A DNA stretch of 64,000 nt from Salinimicrobium catena (GTDB lineage: Bacteria > Bacteroidota > Bacteroidia > Flavobacteriales > Flavobacteriaceae), in the NCBI RefSeq assembly GCF_900102915.1, contig NZ_FNGG01000001.1, forward strand, positions 434,001-498,000. The letters are read 5' to 3'. The stretch's first letter is position 1. Each line of letters begins with the position of its first letter. A program made the position numbers and the translations under genes. Shown one piece after another: positions 44,558 through 53,346 of the stretch. The notes under the pieces are model-generated. The model ran no database searches, was not told the DNA's origin, and worked only from the letters and a program-made list of their open reading frames with translations.

Positions 44558-47500
44558 AATATTCCCTTACTTTTAGTCTGTAAATTTGCCGCAAAGGTAA
44601 GGTTTGTCTGTTTAAAATTTCAGTGGTACTAAAATATTCTTTAGCCCTGATAATTGGTGAAACCTGCGGGCGATCAAACTCTTCCTTGTTCGTGTTTGCC
44701 TCTCGTTCCTGCTTTTCTCCCTGCAGCAATTCAGCGTCATCCAGTTCAAGCAATTTGTGTTCCAAACGTTTCATTCTCTCAAGCGTTTTCCTGTTGAAAC
44801 CATTATCAAGAATTTGCTTTTCCATTTGTTCCATTTCCTTTAAAAGATTTCCGGCCTTCCCATTTTTTCCTTCACGTTTCAATCTTTCCTCCAGCGCTTT
44901 TCTTAATAACTGCTGTTCCTGAAAGATCCTGAACAATTCTTCACTGGTCTCCTCAGACTCGTTTTGTCCGCCTTTCTCACCACCTTCTTCCGGACCTTCT
45001 TTCTCCCCTTTTCGAACCCCTTTTTCCATCCTGTCATTGAGACCTTGTTGCTTCTGGATGATATCGGGGAGTTGCATTCCGCCACTTTGACCTCCCGAGC
45101 CTTTTCCCGAAGCCTGCGCCATCATCTGTTCCATGCTTCCAAGTATCCTGCTAAGAAAATAAGCCAGGTCATTTGCCCCGGTAACCACATACTGCTGACT
45201 GCTTACCCCCTGCATCAGGTTGTCCTGAGCCAGTCTTTTAAGAGATTTGTCCAGGTGGTAACCTACATCAACAAGTTTTCCCGTAACCTCATCTGTGATC
45301 ATTTGGTTTCGCAGGGCCAACGAGTAGATGCTGTCATCAATATGCTGAAAGTTTTCCTTTAGAAAATTCTGCTCCCGCAGAAGAGAGGAAAACATAGGAT
45401 TATTATTACCCGACTTCCTGAAGGATTCCATCACATCTTCCTGCTCAAAGGAAAAGGTAAGCAGGTTATCCAGAATTTGCCTTAGCATATCCACGTCTTC
45501 CTGCATTTGCTGCATACCAGCCATCTGCATTTGGTTTTGCATTTGCTTTGCCATTTGCATCATCTTCTCTCCTGCTTTCTTTTGTTCTTCTTGTGCCCTC
45601 AGTTTATTCCCTTGTTCCAATTCTTCGGAAGCCTTTTTTTGATCCTGCTGAATTTCCTTTTCCGTATTTTCATTCCGCGGCATGTTAACGGGTTTTTTCA
45701 AATCTTCATTCTCATTTCCCAGTTCGTCTAATTCTTCAAAAACCTCTTCGGTCTCCTTGTTGAGGGAATCCTGAGCAGTGGCATTATTTTCTTTTTCTGA
45801 AGTACCAAGTTCCTGTTGTTCCTCTCCAAGTTTTTCAAGTTCGTTTGCCAGCTTCTGAAGTTTTTCCTGCACGTAATATTTTTTTGTGAGCTCGAGAAGT
45901 TGATCCAAACTCCGTTCCCGGGTTTGGTTTCCTTTAGACATTTTCTCCAGCTTTTCCTTAAGACCCTCCTCCTCTATTTTATCGGCATATTTTTCAAGTT
46001 CCTCCAAAAGTTTTTCCTGTTCCCGGAGCTCTTCTTCTTTTTTATCGAGCCTCTCCTGAAGATCTTTCCTCAACTCTTCGTTGTAAGATTTTTCTTCCTT
46101 TTCAAGAGTACGTTTTAATTTCTCTGTGTACGATTCCATCAAACGATTCTGCTCCTTTTGGCGCTGCAAAAAATTCTCCAGCCGTTGCCGGTTCTTATAA
46201 TCCAGTTCCTCCTTTCGGATCCTGGATAATTCCTCCAGTTCTTTCCCGGTCTGCTTCATTTCCTTCAAAGAATTCCCCAGATCATCTATAAGTTCTTCCT
46301 GCCCCGCCAGCCTTTCTTCCTTCTCTTCCTGTTCAGTCTTCTTTCGAAACGAAAAAGATCGGCTCCTCACCTTTTTAAATCCGTTAACGCGGTCATTATC
46401 AACCACTTCAAAGAATATTTCGTATTCTTTTCCCCTCTCAAGTTGCAGAGTATCAGGAAAAACGGATAAAAACTCCCCTACCGTACCCTTTCCGGCATTA
46501 ATCCTGACCATTTTTTTGATTTTAGGCTCATCAACGGGAAAGGCGATCAGGTTCACTCGGGCTATCCCGTGATCGTCAGAAACCTTTCCGTAGAAATAAT
46601 GAACCTCCTCTTCAAGGCTGTCAACTTTGTGTTCCAATTCAAGTTTTGGAAATTCATCCTTCACCACCTTTATAGAATAATCCAGTTTCTCAAAATCTTC
46701 CACCTCCCGGTTAGACGTACTTATTTGATAATCGGTATTTGCTAAGACCCTTTTGGAATAGGAAAAAGCTCCCTCCTTCTTCTGAAATATATCCACAGTA
46801 TCGGGAAGAGAGATCTTTACTTTATCTGTTGACCGTGTGGCTAAAAGCCAGGTTACCAAAGTCCCTTCAGGAACGGTCGCGTTGCCCGTACCATCGATCA
46901 CTTCATCTTCCATAGAAGTATGATCGGGAAAGTCCAGCTGCATTTGGAGATTAAGGGTGCGGGGAACTTTTACGATCTCTACAGTATAAGACCTGGAATT
47001 CACATTATTTCCGGAGAGATAAAAAACAAAATCCTCTTCAACGGGTTCAAATTCATATCTGAAAATCCCAGGAGAAACCTGGTTCATGAAATAGGTCTGA
47101 CCCCCATAGTGAACCGAAACGTTTTCCGGGATCACTCTCCCTTCGGTCATTACCTCTATCTCCAAAGTTTCATTCTCTCTTACCTTTAGGTTCTCATTCC
47201 GAACTTTAAAAGCAAAGGGCGCGGGCGGTTCATAAACCACTTTATAATTCACTACCCTCTCGTAGCTGTCAGTAAAGATATCAGCCTTCCCCAGCAGAAC
47301 AAAGATCAGGATGATCAAAACCGGAACAGCTGCATATTTAAGATATGGAAGATTTTTCCTGAAGTCGATGGCCATCGCAAAAGGAACAGGTCTTAACTCT
47401 TTGGCTTTTTGATCAATTCCGGCGAACAAAAGATCTGTCTTCTGGGGATTGTTTTTTAGCTGCAGCACATTCAGCAGTTTATCTTTTACTTCGGGAAAAT

Positions 47501-47798
47501 GCCTGCCTATGATGCCTGAAGCTTCTACCTCATCTATACCTTTGGAAATCCTGAAAATTTTCAAAAGCGGATACACGATAAACCTTCCGAAGAGCAAAAC
47601 TTCCACCGCAATAAAAGTCCAGAACAGCACAGTCCGCGCCGTTGGATTTAACCAAAACAGGTGCTCGATAAAAAGGGTAAGCAGAAAATAAAGCAGGCCA
47701 ATGGCCGTAAAAAGGATGAGCCCTTTCAAAAGTTCGTTCATGTAGAACTTCTTTATAAAAGCCCTTAATTTTATTTTTAAGATCTCGAAATTATCCAT
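44538..47798 (-). CDS. Giant DUF4175 membrane/coiled-coil protein
   Basis: 1086 residues. Three N-terminal membrane helices lie at about 20-40, 50-72 and 150-168, followed by a beta-rich periplasmic region (about 190-480). Then comes a very long Glu/Lys/Gln-rich coiled coil (about 485-720) and Met/Gln-rich helices (about 720-790, with MAKQMQNQMQMAGMQQMQ). The layout matches the Bacteroidota DUF4175 family. It probably acts as an envelope scaffold; nothing catalytic is visible. ybeY follows with a 20-bp overlap. Confidence 0.88.
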   Translation of the reverse strand: MDNFEILKIKLRAFIKKFYMNELLKGLILFTAIGLLYFLLTLFIEHLFWLNPTARTVLFWTFIAVEVLLFGRFIVYPLLKIFRISKGIDEVEASGIIGRHFPEVKDKLLNVLQLKNNPQKTDLLFAGIDQKAKELRPVPFAMAIDFRKNLPYLKYAAVPVLIILIFVLLGKADIFTDSYERVVNYKVVYEPPAPFAFKVRNENLKVRENETLEIEVMTEGRVIPENVSVHYGGQTYFMNQVSPGIFRYEFEPVEEDFVFYLSGNNVNSRSYTVEIVKVPRTLNLQMQLDFPDHTSMEDEVIDGTGNATVPEGTLVTWLLATRSTDKVKISLPDTVDIFQKKEGAFSYSKRVLANTDYQISTSNREVEDFEKLDYSIKVVKDEFPKLELEHKVDSLEEEVHYFYGKVSDDHGIARVNLIAFPVDEPKIKKMVRINAGKGTVGEFLSVFPDTLQLERGKEYEIFFEVVDNDRVNGFKKVRSRSFSFRKKTEQEEKEERLAGQEELIDDLGNSLKEMKQTGKELEELSRIRKEELDYKNRQRLENFLQRQKEQNRLMESYTEKLKRTLEKEEKSYNEELRKDLQERLDKKEEELREQEKLLEELEKYADKIEEEGLKEKLEKMSKGNQTRERSLDQLLELTKKYYVQEKLQKLANELEKLGEEQQELGTSEKENNATAQDSLNKETEEVFEELDELGNENEDLKKPVNMPRNENTEKEIQQDQKKASEELEQGNKLRAQEEQKKAGEKMMQMAKQMQNQMQMAGMQQMQEDVDMLRQILDNLLTFSFEQEDVMESFRKSGNNNPMFSSLLREQNFLKENFQHIDDSIYSLALRNQMITDEVTGKLVDVGYHLDKSLKRLAQDNLMQGVSSQQYVVTGANDLAYFLSRILGSMEQMMAQASGKGSGGQSGGMQLPDIIQKQQGLNDRMEKGVRKGEKEGPEEGGEKGGQNESEETSEELFRIFQEQQLLRKALEERLKREGKNGKAGNLLKEMEQMEKQILDNGFNRKTLERMKRLEHKLLELDDAELLQGEKQEREANTNKEEFDRPQVSPIIRAKEYFSTTEILNRQTLPLRQIYRLKVREYFERGDH
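44592..44599 (-). promoter_or_regulatory. Possible internal -7 box for ybeY
   Basis: The minus strand reads TACCTTTG (TAnnTTTG) inside the last codons of the DUF4175 gene, 35 bp before the ybeY TTG start. It could be a coincidence of coding sequence. Confidence 0.4.
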
Positions 47799-47898
47799 GC
47801 CCCCCGCTCGTTACCAGTCTTTTAAAAATACGATTTAATTTTGAAAATGCGCTAAGGGATAGCTTATTAAGGCCGTTTCTAAAACATAAAGAATCCCT

Positions 47899-47906
47899 TA
47901 TCTTTG
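47899..47906 (+). promoter_or_regulatory. Predicted -7 box for gltX
   Basis: TATCTTTG matches TAnnTTTG, 19 bp upstream of the gltX ATG. The -33 element is weak. Confidence 0.65.
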
Positions 47907-47925
47907 CCGTTCAAAATAAGGATTT

Positions 47926-49449
47926 ATGTCTACAAACAAAGTAAGGGTGCGATTTGCACCAAGCCCAACAGGCCCTTTACATATTGGTGGGGTGCGTACA
48001 GCTCTCTTCAACTATCTGTATGCAAAAAAACACCAGGGAGATTTTATTCTGCGTATTGAAGATACAGACCAGGCCAGGTTTGTCGAAGGAGCAGAGGATT
48101 ATATAATCGATTCCCTGAACTGGTGTAATATTCCTTATGATGAAGGCCCCGGAAAGGACAAAGGTTTTGGTCCTTACCGCCAAAGCGAGCGGAAACACCT
48201 GTACCGTGAATATGCCGACAAGCTCATCGAATCGGGTAACGCGTATTATGCATTTGATACTTCGGAAGAATTGGATGCTCACCGGCAAGATCATGAAGCG
48301 AATGGAAAGACCTTTATCTATAACTGGCACAACCGTCTTAAGCTGAACAATTCCCTTTCCCTTTCTGAAGCCGAGGTAAAAGAAAAACTGGACAGCGGAG
48401 AACCGTATGTCATCCGATTCAAAACGCCCGAAGATGAAACACTGAATTTGCAGGACGAGATCCGCGGAAAGATGACCGTGGAAACAAAGATCCTTGATGA
48501 TAAGGTGCTTTTTAAGAGCGACGGGATGCCAACCTATCACCTGGCAAATATCGTGGATGATCACCTCATGGAGATCTCGCATGTGATTCGCGGGGAAGAA
48601 TGGCTGCCTTCACTTGCCCTGCACTTTATGTTGTACAGGGCGTTTGGTTGGGATGTTCCAAAGTTCGCCCACCTGCCGTTGATCCTCAAACCACAGGGTA
48701 AAGGAAAACTCAGCAAACGAGACGGAGATAAAATGGGATTCCCGGTTTTCCCACTGGAGTGGAAAGATCCAAAATCAGGAGACGTCTCAACAGGATATCG
48801 TGAAGAAGGTTATTTCCCTGAAGCTGTTGTGAACATGCTGGCCCTTTTAGGCTGGAACCAGGGCGGCGGCAGCGAACAGGAGATCTATTCCCTGCAGGAA
48901 CTGGTGGAGGCATTTAGCCTGGAGCACGTTTCTAAAGGAGGTTCCAAATTTGATCCTGAAAAAACAAAATGGTTCCAGCATCATTACATGCAGGAAGCCG
49001 ATGATAATGAACTGGCTAATGACTTTTCAGCTTTACTGAAGCAAAAAGACCTCTCGCCTTCCAAAGAGTATATACTGAAGGTGATCGCGCTCTTAAAAGA
49101 GCGTGCGACCTTTGTAAGCGATTTTTGGGAACTGGGCAACTACTTCTTCACCGCACCGGAGAACTACGATGAAAAGGCCGCTAAAAAAGCCTGGAAAGAG
49201 GATACTACCAATGTTATTGAACAGGTAAAATCCATCCTGAAGGAAACTGAAGATTTCAGCGCTTCAAATCTTCAGGATAAGGTAAAAGGATGGATAACCG
49301 ATCAAGGAATAGGTTTTGGAAAGGTAATGCAGCCTTTCAGGTTATCCCTGGTGGGTGCCATGCAAGGGCCAGATGTCTTCGAGATCGCAGCGGCCATTGG
49401 CAAGGAAGAGACTATAAACCGACTTGAAAAGGCACAACAAACCTTATAA
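47926..49449 (+). CDS. gltX: Glutamyl-tRNA synthetase
   Basis: 507 residues. Class I synthetase charging tRNA-Glu. RFAPSPTGPLHIGGVRTALF (9-28) includes the HIGH-type motif, and GKGKLSKRDGDKMGF (about 253-267) is the KMSKS loop. GEEWLPSLALHFMLYRAFGW is conserved between them. The C-terminal anticodon-binding domain is complete. It has its own -7 box and terminator. A separate glnS is present at 53347-55023, so this enzyme is probably discriminating. Confidence 0.98.
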   Translation: MSTNKVRVRFAPSPTGPLHIGGVRTALFNYLYAKKHQGDFILRIEDTDQARFVEGAEDYIIDSLNWCNIPYDEGPGKDKGFGPYRQSERKHLYREYADKLIESGNAYYAFDTSEELDAHRQDHEANGKTFIYNWHNRLKLNNSLSLSEAEVKEKLDSGEPYVIRFKTPEDETLNLQDEIRGKMTVETKILDDKVLFKSDGMPTYHLANIVDDHLMEISHVIRGEEWLPSLALHFMLYRAFGWDVPKFAHLPLILKPQGKGKLSKRDGDKMGFPVFPLEWKDPKSGDVSTGYREEGYFPEAVVNMLALLGWNQGGGSEQEIYSLQELVEAFSLEHVSKGGSKFDPEKTKWFQHHYMQEADDNELANDFSALLKQKDLSPSKEYILKVIALLKERATFVSDFWELGNYFFTAPENYDEKAAKKAWKEDTTNVIEQVKSILKETEDFSASNLQDKVKGWITDQGIGFGKVMQPFRLSLVGAMQGPDVFEIAAAIGKEETINRLEKAQQTL

Positions 49450-49458
49450 AAATAGAGA

Positions 49459-49491
49459 GGGCTGAAAATCCAATTTTCAGCCCTTTTTTTT
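49459..49491 (+). terminator. Rho-independent terminator of gltX
   Basis: Arms GGGCTGAAAAT (49459-49469) and ATTTTCAGCCC (49473-49483) pair perfectly over 11 bp with a 3-nt loop, followed by eight T residues. Confidence 0.92.
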
Positions 49492-49550
49492 CATTGCTGT
49501 TCGTATTGCGACAAATGGTACGGTATTAGAATCTCTTACCTGTTTTATTT

Positions 49551-50372
49551 CTAATGCTCTAGGTGAATGATAGAATCTTTATCTACAGTAAACTTTAAAT
49601 ATGATCTATATTTAACCGATTCCTTTAAATCAAGGAAATAATATTTTTCCCATTTCTTAATTTTCCCGGCAATTTCTAAGGCAGTTTTTTCAAAGTTTGT
49701 CCGAGGTTCTTCAAAATCATTTTTAAACTGGTTCATATTAAAGATAGTATCTACAACTTCATATGTCGGTTCTTTTCTAGGTGCTAAATTTGCGGTTTCT
49801 AAATCTCCGTTATCGTCAACATCTACCCATATAGGAGCGAAGCCTGAAGGATCAAATTTTCTCTTTTTGTACTTTTCTAGAATTGAATCGGTATTAGTGA
49901 CTGGTACGGCCTTAAAAAATTGGTATCGGTAAGCAGTTAAATCAAGGTCATTTCCATTATGTAAAATTTTTTGCTCCTTTTGATTTATTGCTTTGTAATC
50001 CAAAGGCTTGCTATTGGAGCAATAATATCCAAAATAAAGGCTATTATCACTCCCTTCCTTGGCATATATTAACCAGGTTTCTCCTGCTTGAACATTCCAG
50101 TCACAAGAAGTAATATTTCCTGTGATTTCACCCTCAGAAATTAATTCGAATTTTAGAGTTCCAGGATTATCTCCATTTTTGAAATGTTTTGAAACTTCAA
50201 ATGTGACCGTATAGGTAAGTGAATCAGAAGAATAAATTTTATCAATTACTTCTCCCTTAAAAACATACTTTGCTTGATAAAATTCTACCGCAATTTTCGG
50301 GGTATCACAACTACAGGCAAAACTTTTAAAAGTTGCAAAAAAGAATATTAGAAAGGTTATTCCTGTTTTCAT
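49551..50372 (-). CDS. Exported protein with TIMP/netrin-like N-terminal domain
   Basis: 273 residues. The signal peptide (1-19) ends just before CSCDTP, so the mature protein begins near a Cys-x-Cys. Then come YQAKYVFKGEVIDKIYSSDS, TYTVTFEVSKHFK and, further on, ITSCDWNVQAGETWLIYAKE, the layout of the NTR/TIMP OB-fold, where an N-terminal Cys-X-Cys is disulfide-bonded to later Cys residues. The C-terminal half (150-273) is not recognised. It is more AT-rich than the genes around it and may be a recent arrival. A role in protease inhibition is not demonstrated. Confidence 0.55.
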   Translation of the reverse strand: MKTGITFLIFFFATFKSFACSCDTPKIAVEFYQAKYVFKGEVIDKIYSSDSLTYTVTFEVSKHFKNGDNPGTLKFELISEGEITGNITSCDWNVQAGETWLIYAKEGSDNSLYFGYYCSNSKPLDYKAINQKEQKILHNGNDLDLTAYRYQFFKAVPVTNTDSILEKYKKRKFDPSGFAPIWVDVDDNGDLETANLAPRKEPTYEVVDTIFNMNQFKNDFEEPRTNFEKTALEIAGKIKKWEKYYFLDLKESVKYRSYLKFTVDKDSIIHLEH

Positions 50373-50388
50373 TTAAGAGCAAACTGAT

Positions 50389-51069
50389 TTACAGGAATAT
50401 TATCAGTCCAAAGGTCACCATGCTTATATGACCACTGAGATCGGCAAGAGCCGGTTCCTTCTCCCCCAACCCTTCTTCGGTTGGTTTTTTCAGAATATTG
50501 TTTATTCCATACTGATATTGCAGCCATAATTTCACCTTTTCAAGGCCTCCTGCAATTCCTGCTGCAAGATTGAAATTGACCGAAGAGATCTCTTCCAGGT
50601 CAATGGGATTCACGTTATCATAACCTTCAATAAAAAAGTATTCTGCATCCTGCCGGGCATCAAATTTCCCGTTGATCTGCAATATAGGCCCGCCATGAAT
50701 GCTCAAATAATGATCGATGAGCTTGTAGCTTCCGAAGAAATTGGCCTGCACTCCTATCATGGTAAAAGGGATCTCTGAATATTCTGAATCCTGGGGTTGT
50801 TTCACCCGCCCGTCCATGCTCAACTTAAAATCGAAAAAATTGATCCCATAGATAAATTCAAAGTCATTGTAAAAGGAATCCCAGGTGGTGAAACCTGCCG
50901 TCCAGCTCATTTTGGGAGTGATGGGCAACGAATCAGTATTGATATTGAAATGGTTCACCCCCGCCTGCAGCCCAAGCCGGTTGTATTCCCCGTCCCAAAT
51001 TCTCTGGGAATGAGATGCCATTGCAAAACAGCAAAAAAAGCCAAGAATAAGGATCTTTTTCAAAGTCAT
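50389..51069 (-). CDS. Predicted outer-membrane beta-barrel protein
   Basis: 226 residues. The signal peptide (1-21) is followed by alternating amphipathic strands such as YNRLGLQAGVNHFNI, EFIYGINFFDFKLSM, HYLSIHGGPILQING and VKLWLQYQYGINNIL, ending with GHISMVTFGLIIFL, a typical barrel C-terminus. The overall look fits small 8-10-strand barrels (PorT-like). Co-directional with the TIMP-like gene. No specific function is visible. Confidence 0.65.
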   Translation of the reverse strand: MTLKKILILGFFCCFAMASHSQRIWDGEYNRLGLQAGVNHFNINTDSLPITPKMSWTAGFTTWDSFYNDFEFIYGINFFDFKLSMDGRVKQPQDSEYSEIPFTMIGVQANFFGSYKLIDHYLSIHGGPILQINGKFDARQDAEYFFIEGYDNVNPIDLEEISSVNFNLAAGIAGGLEKVKLWLQYQYGINNILKKPTEEGLGEKEPALADLSGHISMVTFGLIIFL

Positions 51070-51148
51070 GGGATTGGTGCTTTTAAAAATTATCTCCTAA
51101 ATGTAGGAGTTTATTTTCTATCTTCCCGTTAAAATTAAAATTCACCAA

Positions 51149-52180
51149 ATGATTACTACAATTTTATCCATTTTATTAGCATTCTTAGCGCTCGTTATTC
51201 TCTTTTCCGGAATCTTCACCGTGAAACAACAAACGGCGGCGGCCATAGAACGCTTCGGAAAATTCCAGCGCATAAGCAACAGTGGATTGCATTTTAAAGT
51301 TCCCGTAATTGACCAGATCGCAGGACGAATAAACCTGAAAGTACAGCAACTGGATGTATTGGTAGAGACAAAGACTAAAGACGATGTGTTCGTTAAATTA
51401 AAAATCTCCGTCCAGTTTCAGGTGATCCAAACCCGTATCTATGACGCCTTTTACAAGCTGGAAAATTCGCATGATCAGATAACTTCTTATGTATTTGACG
51501 TGGTGCGTGCCGAGGTGCCGAAAATGAAATTAGATGACGTTTTTGAGCGCAAGGACGATATCGCAATTGCCGTGAAAAGGGAGCTGAACGAAGCCATGCA
51601 GGATTACGGGTATGACATCATCAAGACCCTGGTAACCGATATTGATCCCGATGTACAGGTTAAGGCGGCGATGAACAGGATCAACGCTTCTGAAAGGGAA
51701 AAAGTGGCTGCCGAATATGAAGCCGAGGCAGAACGCATCAAGATCGTGGCAAAGGCTCGTGCCGAAGCCGAAAGTAAACGTCTACAGGGTCAGGGTATTG
51801 CCGATCAGCGCCGGGAGATCGCCCGCGGACTGGAAGAAAGTGTGGATGTACTGAACAATGTAGGGATCAATTCACAGGAGGCTTCTGCCCTTATCGTTGT
51901 TACCCAACATTATGATACGCTGCAATCTTTGGGAGAGGAAACCCAAAGCAATCTAATTCTCCTACCGAATTCTCCGCAGGCCGGCAGCGATATGCTGAAC
52001 AACATGATCGCATCTTTTACAGCTTCCAATCAAATTGGAGAGGCCATGAAAAAAGAGAATGCTCTTAAGGAACGCAAGAGAAGGGAAAAAGAAGAGTTTG
52101 AAAAAAGGGATTTCAGAATGCCAAAACAAACAGATGAAGGCGAAGAAAATGATAAAGGGGAAGATAATGTAAAGGAATAG
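51149..52180 (+). CDS. SPFH/band 7 (stomatin-like) membrane protein
   Basis: 343 residues. One N-terminal membrane helix (3-24) is followed by GIFTVKQQTAAAIERFGKFQ, typical of SPFH proteins such as QmcA and HflK. ASEREKVAAEYEAEAERIKI and RAEAESKRLQGQGIADQRR form the coiled-coil tail (about 185-240). Such proteins form large membrane rings with proteases or signalling proteins. The last 50 residues are highly charged. No NfeD partner is adjacent. It is convergent with the YtxH-holin-DUF6327 trio (3 bp between stops). Confidence 0.92.
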   Translation: MITTILSILLAFLALVILFSGIFTVKQQTAAAIERFGKFQRISNSGLHFKVPVIDQIAGRINLKVQQLDVLVETKTKDDVFVKLKISVQFQVIQTRIYDAFYKLENSHDQITSYVFDVVRAEVPKMKLDDVFERKDDIAIAVKRELNEAMQDYGYDIIKTLVTDIDPDVQVKAAMNRINASEREKVAAEYEAEAERIKIVAKARAEAESKRLQGQGIADQRREIARGLEESVDVLNNVGINSQEASALIVVTQHYDTLQSLGEETQSNLILLPNSPQAGSDMLNNMIASFTASNQIGEAMKKENALKERKRREKEEFEKRDFRMPKQTDEGEENDKGEDNVKE

Positions 52181-52183
52181 ATC

Positions 52184-52408
52184 CTACTTCCACTTATCGC
52201 CGATAAAGCCAAGCACTTTGGTCGCACCTTTGAGGATAAGGGCATTCTTGAAGATACTGCCGGCCGCGCTCTTTAGCAGCCTTTTGGGAGAAAGGCTTTC
52301 TTTGGTCTGATTATAGTTAAGGAGGATACGCTCCTTATCGATCTCCTTTTGAAGTTTAAGCAGTTTAAGGTCCCGGTCTATTTCCTTGAAGCTCTTATAC
52401 TCTCTCAT
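52184..52408 (-). CDS. Small protein, DUF6327-like
   Basis: 74 residues. REYKSFKEIDRDLKLLKLQK gives a charged helix, and the C-terminal part (SPKRLLKSAAGSIFKNALIL) is amphipathic to hydrophobic. I recall such proteins as DUF6327, found behind YtxH and holin genes. It overlaps the holin-like gene by 14 bp, so they are translationally coupled. Function unknown. Confidence 0.7.
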   Translation of the reverse strand: MREYKSFKEIDRDLKLLKLQKEIDKERILLNYNQTKESLSPKRLLKSAAGSIFKNALILKGATKVLGFIGDKWK

Positions 52409-52838
52409 TGTCTTCGACTGGTTTTTCTTCTGGCTGAAGATTGTTTGGAGATGTGAATTCAGGATGGGCTGTTTTTGGCCCTTCCTCGGGCTCTTTAAAG
52501 AACTGTTTTGAAGCTTTGGATAACATCATCCTGTTGATGAAAGAACTTCCGAAGAACACGATAAAAAGGCCTGTGAGCAGGTAAATGCCGCCTACAATGA
52601 AGAAACCACTGCTGGGTGCATCAAGCCAGTCACTAAGCGCAACAGAAATGGCTATCGAAAGGAACAGAATGGCGAAAAGAATAAAGAAAGCTACTACCAC
52701 CCCTTTTACGGCGGCAGTAGCTCCTTTCATTGTTTTGTTAAAAAGGTCGAGCTTATAATACTCGGCACTACTTTTAGCAAATTCGCGTATGTTTTCGTTT
52801 AGCCTGTGTAGATTGTCGGATACTCTTTCGAATGCCAT
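52395..52838 (-). CDS. Holin superfamily III-like membrane protein
   Basis: 147 residues. Two membrane helices (about 43-67 and 78-98) lie between a helical N-terminus and a polar, Pro/Glu-rich C-terminal tail. The layout matches the Phage_holin_3_6 family, which in bacteria without prophage accompanies YtxH and is linked to envelope stress. No phage genes are nearby, so lysis function is unlikely. It starts 7 bp after the YtxH gene. Confidence 0.75.
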   Translation of the reverse strand: MAFERVSDNLHRLNENIREFAKSSAEYYKLDLFNKTMKGATAAVKGVVVAFFILFAILFLSIAISVALSDWLDAPSSGFFIVGGIYLLTGLFIVFFGSSFINRMMLSKASKQFFKEPEEGPKTAHPEFTSPNNLQPEEKPVEDNERV

Positions 52839-52845
52839 ATTGTAA

Positions 52846-53214
52846 TTATACTACAATATTATCTGAAGTGTCTGCCTCGCCTTTTTTATCCTTTTGGAAC
52901 TTTGCGTTCTGCTTTTTCAGTTCTTCCAGTTTGGCTTCAAGACTGCTCAAGATCTCATCGGCTTTGTAACTGGCAGAAGAAAGAGTTTCTTCAAGCCTGT
53001 CCTCGAAATCCATTTTTGCCTTCTTGGCCTTTTGTGAAAGATTAGAAGAGGTTTCCCGGTATCTGCGGTTAAGATCATCCTGAGTTCTTCTGGCGTTTTC
53101 CCCAAGTTTTCTGCGGGTTTCCTCACCGCTGTCAGGCGCATATAACATTCCAAGGCCGGCTCCTATGGCTGCCCCGGTTAATAATGCTAAAAAGGTACTT
53201 CCTGAATTTGCCAT
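52846..53214 (-). CDS. YtxH-domain protein
   Basis: 122 residues. An N-terminal membrane helix with Gly-rich ALLTGAAIGAGLGMLYAPDSG (about 9-29) and the following EETRRKLGENARR are the YtxH signature. A charged, Lys-rich helix fills the rest. Family members respond to general or osmotic stress. First gene of the three-gene operon, with a -7 box at 53248-53255. Confidence 0.88.
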   Translation of the reverse strand: MANSGSTFLALLTGAAIGAGLGMLYAPDSGEETRRKLGENARRTQDDLNRRYRETSSNLSQKAKKAKMDFEDRLEETLSSASYKADEILSSLEAKLEELKKQNAKFQKDKKGEADTSDNIVV

Positions 53215-53247
53215 GATATAATTGGTTGTTTAGATTAATACTATAAC

Positions 53248-53255
53248 CAAATATA
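53248..53255 (-). promoter_or_regulatory. Predicted -7 box for the YtxH-holin-DUF6327 operon
   Basis: The minus strand reads TATATTTG (TAnnTTTG), 34 bp upstream of the YtxH start. Confidence 0.6.
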
Positions 53256-53346
53256 GGATAATGCCTTCTCACCCCCTGTTAACAACCGGTTAATATCCAT
53301 TTCCCAATGCTAAAGTATTCTTAAACTGGAAAACTTGGCCTGCATC

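Noticed and set aside
52395-52838. Prophage remnant because of the holin-like gene
   Set aside because: No other phage gene is nearby; the YtxH-holin-DUF6327 arrangement is a resident flavobacterial cluster.
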